Of a stretch of 64,000 nucleotides of DNA, positions 60,701 through 64,000 are shown one piece after another. The translations under genes were made by a program, and so were the position numbers. The notes beneath the pieces are model-generated. The model was not told the origin of the DNA. It worked only from the letters and a program-made list of their open reading frames with translations, and searched no databases. Each line of letters opens with the position of its first letter. The first letter of the stretch is position 1. Source of the DNA: Nonomuraea coxensis DSM 45129. Its GTDB lineage: Bacteria > Actinomycetota > Actinomycetes > Streptosporangiales > Streptosporangiaceae. The stretch spans positions 7,103,001 to 7,167,000 of the forward strand of contig NZ_CP068985.1 in NCBI RefSeq assembly GCF_019397265.1, in the 5' to 3' direction.

Positions 60701-61629
60701 CCGGGCCCGCCGCCGTCGGGACGGATCGCGACATGATCGGCTTCCAGCACCAGCCGGACCCGTCGCGTCAACGCCAGCGCCTCCCGGTAGTCGCGCGGCA
60801 CCTGGATCCGTCCCGTCCGATCCATCACCGCGTACTCCTCGGCGATCACCTGCGGGGCGCCGTCGTCTCCGGTGGCGGTACGCCGCAGCACCTCGCTGCT
60901 CGTACGCCCGTCGCGAATCGCCACCGTCCGCTCCACCTGGCCACTGACCGAGGGATCGTGGGTCACGATGACGACGGTGACGCCCAGCCGCCGGTTGATC
61001 TCCCGCAACAGCCCGAACACCGCGGCCGACGTGGCGTTGTCCAGTTCCCCGGTCGGCTCGTCGGCCAGCAGCACCCTGGGCTCGTTGGCGAGGGCCACCG
61101 CGATGGCCACCCGCATCTGCTGCCCCCCGGACAGCTGCGCGGGCCGCCGCTCGGCGCACTCGGCGACCCCGAGCAGGTCCAGCAACTCGGCGGCACGCCT
61201 GCGGCGTACCCGGCGGGGGGTGCGGGCCGCGGTCATCGGCAGGTCGACCATCTGCCGCGCGGTCAGGTACGGGATGAGGTTGGCGGCCGTCTGCTGGCGT
61301 ACGAGTCCCACGGTGTGCCGGCGATACCGGACCCGATCGGCCCGCGACATGTCCAGCAGATTCCACCGATCGACCCGCACCCGCCCGGCGGTGGGAGCGT
61401 CGACCCCGGCCAGGATGGACAGCAACGTCGACTTCCCCGACCCGGACGCCCCGACGACGGCCACCATCTCGCCGCTGTCCACGACCAGGTCCAGCCCCTG
61501 CAGCGCCTGCACCTCGACCGACCCGGACTGGTAGATCCGCACCAGGCTCTCGCACACGATCAGCGCGTCTCGTCCGAACTCCGGTGCCTTCGCGGGAGGC
61601 TGCGGCAGGGGTAAGGGCGTGATGGACAT
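60697..61629 (-). CDS. ABC ATPase with C-terminal AbrB-like domain
   Basis: A 310-aa protein: residues ~20-235 are a MacB/LolD-type ATPase (Walker A GASGSGKST, signature LSGGQQMRVAIAVAL, Walker B LLADEPTGELD, H-loop VTHD). Residues ~260-305 add EYAVMDRTGRIQVPRDYREA and RLVLEADHVAI, a SpoVT/AbrB-like swapped-hairpin pattern. The tail may dimerise the ATPase or bind DNA, coupling transport to regulation. ATG with GAGGAGG upstream; first gene of the operon. Confidence 0.85.
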   Translation of the reverse strand: MSITPLPLPQPPAKAPEFGRDALIVCESLVRIYQSGSVEVQALQGLDLVVDSGEMVAVVGASGSGKSTLLSILAGVDAPTAGRVRVDRWNLLDMSRADRVRYRRHTVGLVRQQTAANLIPYLTARQMVDLPMTAARTPRRVRRRRAAELLDLLGVAECAERRPAQLSGGQQMRVAIAVALANEPRVLLADEPTGELDNATSAAVFGLLREINRRLGVTVVIVTHDPSVSGQVERTVAIRDGRTSSEVLRRTATGDDGAPQVIAEEYAVMDRTGRIQVPRDYREALALTRRVRLVLEADHVAIRPDGGGPG

Positions 61630-61702
61630 CCCCCTCCTCGGCCCCGGCGCGGTTCCGCTCCAGGGCCGACTCTATCGTTCCCGCACATCGAGCCCAAGAT
61701 TC

Positions 61703-61717
61703 TTTCCCTGGGGGAAA
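61703..61717. promoter_or_regulatory. Hairpin TTTCCC/GGGAAA upstream of the ABC operon
   Basis: Six-base arms with a three-base spacer, about 75 bp before the ATPase start and just downstream of the CBM remnant. It could be an operator or the leftover terminator of the remnant gene. Confidence 0.35.
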
Positions 61718-61734
61718 CTCACCGTCGAGGGCCG

Positions 61735-62310
61735 TCAGACGCGAGTCCACTTCTCATTGTTCTGCCCGTTGCAGTCCCAGATCTGCACCTGCGTGCCGTT
61801 CGTCTGCGAGGCGCCGTTGAGGCACCGGTTCGATCCCACACCCCGCAGTGCGCTGGTGCTGCCCGGGGACGAGCCGTCACCCTGCCCGACGCCCTTGCCG
61901 TTGACGGTGAACGAGTCCACGTCGAACGAGTTCGCGGACGGCGCCTCGAACACGACGTAGACCGTGCGGCTGCCTCCGGGGTCGGTCACCGGCACCGGGG
62001 GCTGGGACATATAGGTGTTCCAGCCTCCGGTCGCCGCCACGGGACTGGAGGCGATGAGGGCCCCCGTCGGCGAGTCGGCGCGCAGTTCGACGGACGCCCC
62101 GGTGCTGGACGGCGCCGAGACGCGGAGGGACACCGTGTCGATCCCGGACGGGTTGATCGGGCCGAAGGAGATCCAGTCGTTGTTGGAGATGTCGCCGATG
62201 CGCCTGCCGCCCTCGGCTCCCGGCTCGTCGACGATCCGGATCCCGGACGAGCCGGTGAAGTGCTCGGCCTGCTTGGGCTTGGGCTGCAGGGTGACGCCGG
62301 CGCTGCCCTT
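61735..62310 (-). pseudogene. 3' fragment of a secreted CBM6/CBM13 protein
   Basis: The minus-strand frame from about 62310 to 61735 encodes QPKPKQAEHFTGSSGIRI, a CBM6-like beta-sandwich (GRRIGDISNNDWISFGP), a Gly-rich linker and a truncated ricin repeat (GVGSNRCLNG..NNEKWTRV). This tail is typical of ThuA-domain or glycosidase proteins, but the catalytic part and signal peptide are absent; beyond ~62310 the frame is only the antisense of the FadR gene. So it is the end of a gene lost by deletion or insertion. Confidence 0.65.
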
Positions 62311-63034
62311 CAGGCCGCCCCTGCCCGCCAGTCTCGCCAGAGCGGTGACAGCCGAGCTGGTGGAGCGCATCGTCCGCGGGGTGCACCCGCCGGGGACCTC
62401 GCTGCCCCCCGAGCCCGCGCTCTGCGAAGCCTTCTCCGTGAGCCGCACGGTCGTGCGGGAAGCAGTGAAGATCCTGCAGGAAAAGGGGCTGGTGCAGGTC
62501 CGCCAGGGCGCCGGCACCATGGTGACCCCGCCCGCGATGTGGGACATGCTCGACGAGCTCGTGCTCGCCGCGACCATCGCCGCGGAGGAGAGCCTGGCGA
62601 TTCTCGACGACCTCGTCGTCACCCGGCGCGTGCTGGAGTCCGACATGGCCAACGTCGCCGCCCGCGTGGCCGGGCCGGACACCGTGGAGCAGCTGCGGGC
62701 GCTGGTGGACCGGATGGACGAGCTCGTGGACGACCCGATGACGTACTCCGACAGCGACCGCGCCTTCCACGACACGATCATGCAGGCGTCGGGAAACCGC
62801 ATCGCCCGTGGCGTCGTACGGGCGCTGGAAAGCCAGGTCGTCAGCACCGCCCGATACCTGGGCCGGACCGAGCGGGCGCTCTGCGTGGCGTCGAACCTCG
62901 GCCACCGCCGCATCTACGAACGCATCGCCGCCCACGATCCCGCGGGCGCCGCCGAGGCGATGTTCAACCACATCACCGAGGCGTGGATCGTGCGCCGCAG
63001 CGGCCCGGCCGACCCCGTACGGCTGCGGCGTTAG
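62291..63034 (+). CDS. FadR/GntR-family regulator
   Basis: A 247-aa GntR regulator: winged helix at ~15-80 (AELVERIVRGVHPPGTSLPP, FSVSRTVVREAVKIL, GAGTMVTPP) and a C-terminal all-helical FCD domain (ILDDLVVTRRVLESDMA, AFHDTIMQASGN, NLGHRRIYERIAAHDP). The family homology begins near LPFRPPLPASLA just after a GTG at 62291; no good ribosome-binding site is seen, and the start lies at the junction with the CBM remnant on the other strand. FCD domains bind organic acids or sugar acids. It precedes the truncated esterase gene at the edge. Confidence 0.8.
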   Translation: MTPALPFRPPLPASLARAVTAELVERIVRGVHPPGTSLPPEPALCEAFSVSRTVVREAVKILQEKGLVQVRQGAGTMVTPPAMWDMLDELVLAATIAAEESLAILDDLVVTRRVLESDMANVAARVAGPDTVEQLRALVDRMDELVDDPMTYSDSDRAFHDTIMQASGNRIARGVVRALESQVVSTARYLGRTERALCVASNLGHRRIYERIAAHDPAGAAEAMFNHITEAWIVRRSGPADPVRLRR

Positions 63035-63346
63035 CGCCCGTTCGCGTCCTCGGAACCGGGCCGATCGAGGACTGTGAACGTTTCATCGCCACCCGTCAGC
63101 GGTGGCCGCGGCCGCTTCTCCTGGTCAGACGCCGGAGCGACGGGGTCGCCTCACGCGCAGGCTCCCGACGCCGACCAGGCCGGGCCTTGACAGGTCTTGT
63201 CACGGTCATATTTGCTCCGCTGCACCATCGCCTCCAGCCACCGGAAAGAACGGAGATCCCCTGACGGCGGCGTTGAGTTAGCGCTAACACTTCAAGAACT
63301 CGACCGGCCGGCCACCCATGCCCGCCCGCCCGGAAAAGGAATTCGC
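63035..63346. other. Intergenic region ahead of the edge esterase
   Basis: About 310 bp with no gene. It carries the GTTAGCGCTAAC operator at 63277-63288 and, at 63075-63085, TGAACGTTTCA, a one-base-short relative of the GAAACTTTC elements. This mirrors the layout at the CE1 and GH43 promoters. Confidence 0.6.
63277..63288. promoter_or_regulatory. LacI-type operator core GTTAGCGCTAAC
   Basis: Perfect 12-bp palindrome, the same core as at 25134-25147 and 27380-27393, here 58 bp before the esterase start. The outermost base pair is not symmetric. Confidence 0.75.
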
Positions 63347-64000
63347 GTGATGTCGAGGCTCAGGTACCTCCTCACCGCTGTCGCGTCCGCCCTCCTGCTC
63401 GCCCTGGCCACGGTGCACGCGGCCCTGGGCGACAGCGCGCCCCCGCGCCCCGCGCAACAGAGCGCCCTCGCGGGCACCGCGGGCTGCGGCAGGACCCCGA
63501 CGCTGAGAAGCGGCTCGCAGTCGATAACGACCAGCGGGAAAAACCGTAGCTTTATCCTGAGAATTCCGGATAACTACAACAACAACACCCCGTACAGGTT
63601 GATTTTCGGATTCCACTGGAATGGCGGCACCGCCAACGACGTCGACGGCGGCGGAACCAGCGGATATCCCTGGTCCTACTACGGGCTCAGGGCATTGTCG
63701 AACAACACCGCCATCTTCGTCGCGCCGCAGGGCTTCAACAACGGCTGGGCCAACTCGGGCGGCGAGGACGTCACCTTCGTCGACGACATGATCCGGCGGA
63801 TCGAGGCGGACCTCTGCGTGGACACCTCCCAGCGCTTCGCCATGGGCTTCAGCTACGGCGGCGGCATGAGCTACGCGCTCGCGTGCGCCAGGGCGACGGT
63901 CTTCCGCGCCGTGGCGGTCTACTCCGGCGGCCAGCTCAGCGGGTGCAGCGGCGGCAACGAGCCCATCGCGTACATCGGGCTGCACGGCCTCAGGGACTCG
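63347..64000 (+). CDS. Secreted CE1 feruloyl/PHB-depolymerase-like esterase (partial)
   Basis: The N-terminal ~218 residues of a secreted esterase that runs off the window. A signal peptide (LLTAVASALLLALATVHAA) precedes a CE1-type hydrolase: IFGFHWNGGTANDVDGGG, the nucleophile region MGFSYGGGMSY and GGQLSGCSGG. It resembles feruloyl esterases rather than the CE1 at 23.8 kb. AAGGA lies six bases before GTG 63347 and nine before ATG 63350, so either may be used. The shared operator places it in the hemicellulose regulon. Confidence 0.82.
   Translation, partial: MMSRLRYLLTAVASALLLALATVHAALGDSAPPRPAQQSALAGTAGCGRTPTLRSGSQSITTSGKNRSFILRIPDNYNNNTPYRLIFGFHWNGGTANDVDGGGTSGYPWSYYGLRALSNNTAIFVAPQGFNNGWANSGGEDVTFVDDMIRRIEADLCVDTSQRFAMGFSYGGGMSYALACARATVFRAVAVYSGGQLSGCSGGNEPIAYIGLHGLRDS

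Noticed and set aside
63284..63985. 233-codon minus-strand frame at the right edge
   Set aside because: Antisense to the esterase with an intact signal peptide and GFSYG motif.
1..64000. CRISPR arrays, tRNA/rRNA genes, complete insertion sequences
   Set aside because: Looked for regular spaced repeats, tRNA-like CCA ends and transposase motifs; none were convincing by eye.

Overview
The window is very GC-rich, with strong G/C preference at third codon positions, frequent GTG starts and long non-coding reading frames opposite the true genes. Gene content (SARP/AfsR regulator, ROK, IclR, MurR/RpiR and FadR regulators, ricin-type CBM13 modules, Tat and Sec secreted glycosidases, rare TTA codons) points to a filamentous actinomycete, probably of the Streptosporangiaceae/Nonomuraea type. 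That placement is inference; no marker gene fixes the genus. I recognised no rRNA, tRNA, CRISPR array, complete insertion sequence or replication origin.

Layout. 1-4.6 kb: catabolic/uptake operon on the minus strand (SsuC-like permease, NMT1-like binding lipoprotein, FAD oxidoreductase, start of a cupin gene) behind a divergent IclR regulator. 4.9-7.3 kb: a seven-repeat PLL-type beta-propeller lectin and a dimethylformamidase-like lipoprotein. 7.4-11.5 kb: operon of a glutamine-synthetase-like ligase, a FluG-type amidohydrolase, an M20 amidohydrolase and a VOC protein. 11.6-13.3 kb: a gene graveyard in which SDR and ABC-binding-protein remnants are joined to an M20 peptidase lacking its N-terminus; an RpiR regulator follows. 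14.3-17.0 kb: coupled operon of a cis-prenyltransferase, an MpaB/DUF2236 oxygenase fused to a four-EF-hand domain, and a DUF6998-like protein. 17.6-20.3 kb: a possible peptide-export system: a 55-aa Cys-rich precursor, a 27-aa ORF coupled to a fused ABC exporter, and a short S26 signal peptidase on the opposite strand.

20.3-29.4 kb: hemicellulose locus. A minus-strand operon (CE1 esterase, GH43, GH27), a GH30 xylanase and a divergent GH43 xylosidase. The CE1 operon and the GH43 xylosidase each carry a GTTAGCGCTAAC operator right before the start codon and a GAAACTTTC element further upstream; a third copy of the operator precedes a truncated CE1-like esterase at the right edge. GH30 and the divergent GH43 share an almost identical 430-bp ricin module as an inverted repeat.

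29.6-48.3 kb: a hybrid NRPS/PKS cluster. Fifteen minus-strand genes are nearly all coupled by 1-19 nt overlaps: thioesterase-like protein with Cys nucleophile, type II thioesterase, A-PCP, KS-AT-ACP, ATP-grasp, Gfo/Idh/MocA oxidoreductase, two TIM-barrel isomerase-like proteins, sulfotransferase, VOC protein, MFS exporter, PCP plus condensation/epimerisation-like domain, a fusion of a degenerate ABC ATPase with an Ldh-type dehydrogenase, polysaccharide deacetylase and GT2. A SARP/NB-ARC regulator with a TTA codon converges on its 3' end. I cannot match the set to a known product.

48.6-63 kb: DUF998 protein behind an ArsR remnant, a lipoprotein/unknown pair, ROK regulator, two coupled CNNM/CorC membrane proteins, a four-gene ABC/FtsX operon whose first ATPase ends in an AbrB-like domain, a CBM fragment and a FadR regulator. 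The most promising novel items are the peptide/ABC/S26 set, the NRPS/PKS operon with its ABC-Ldh fusion, and the oxygenase-EF-hand fusion beside a prenyltransferase.
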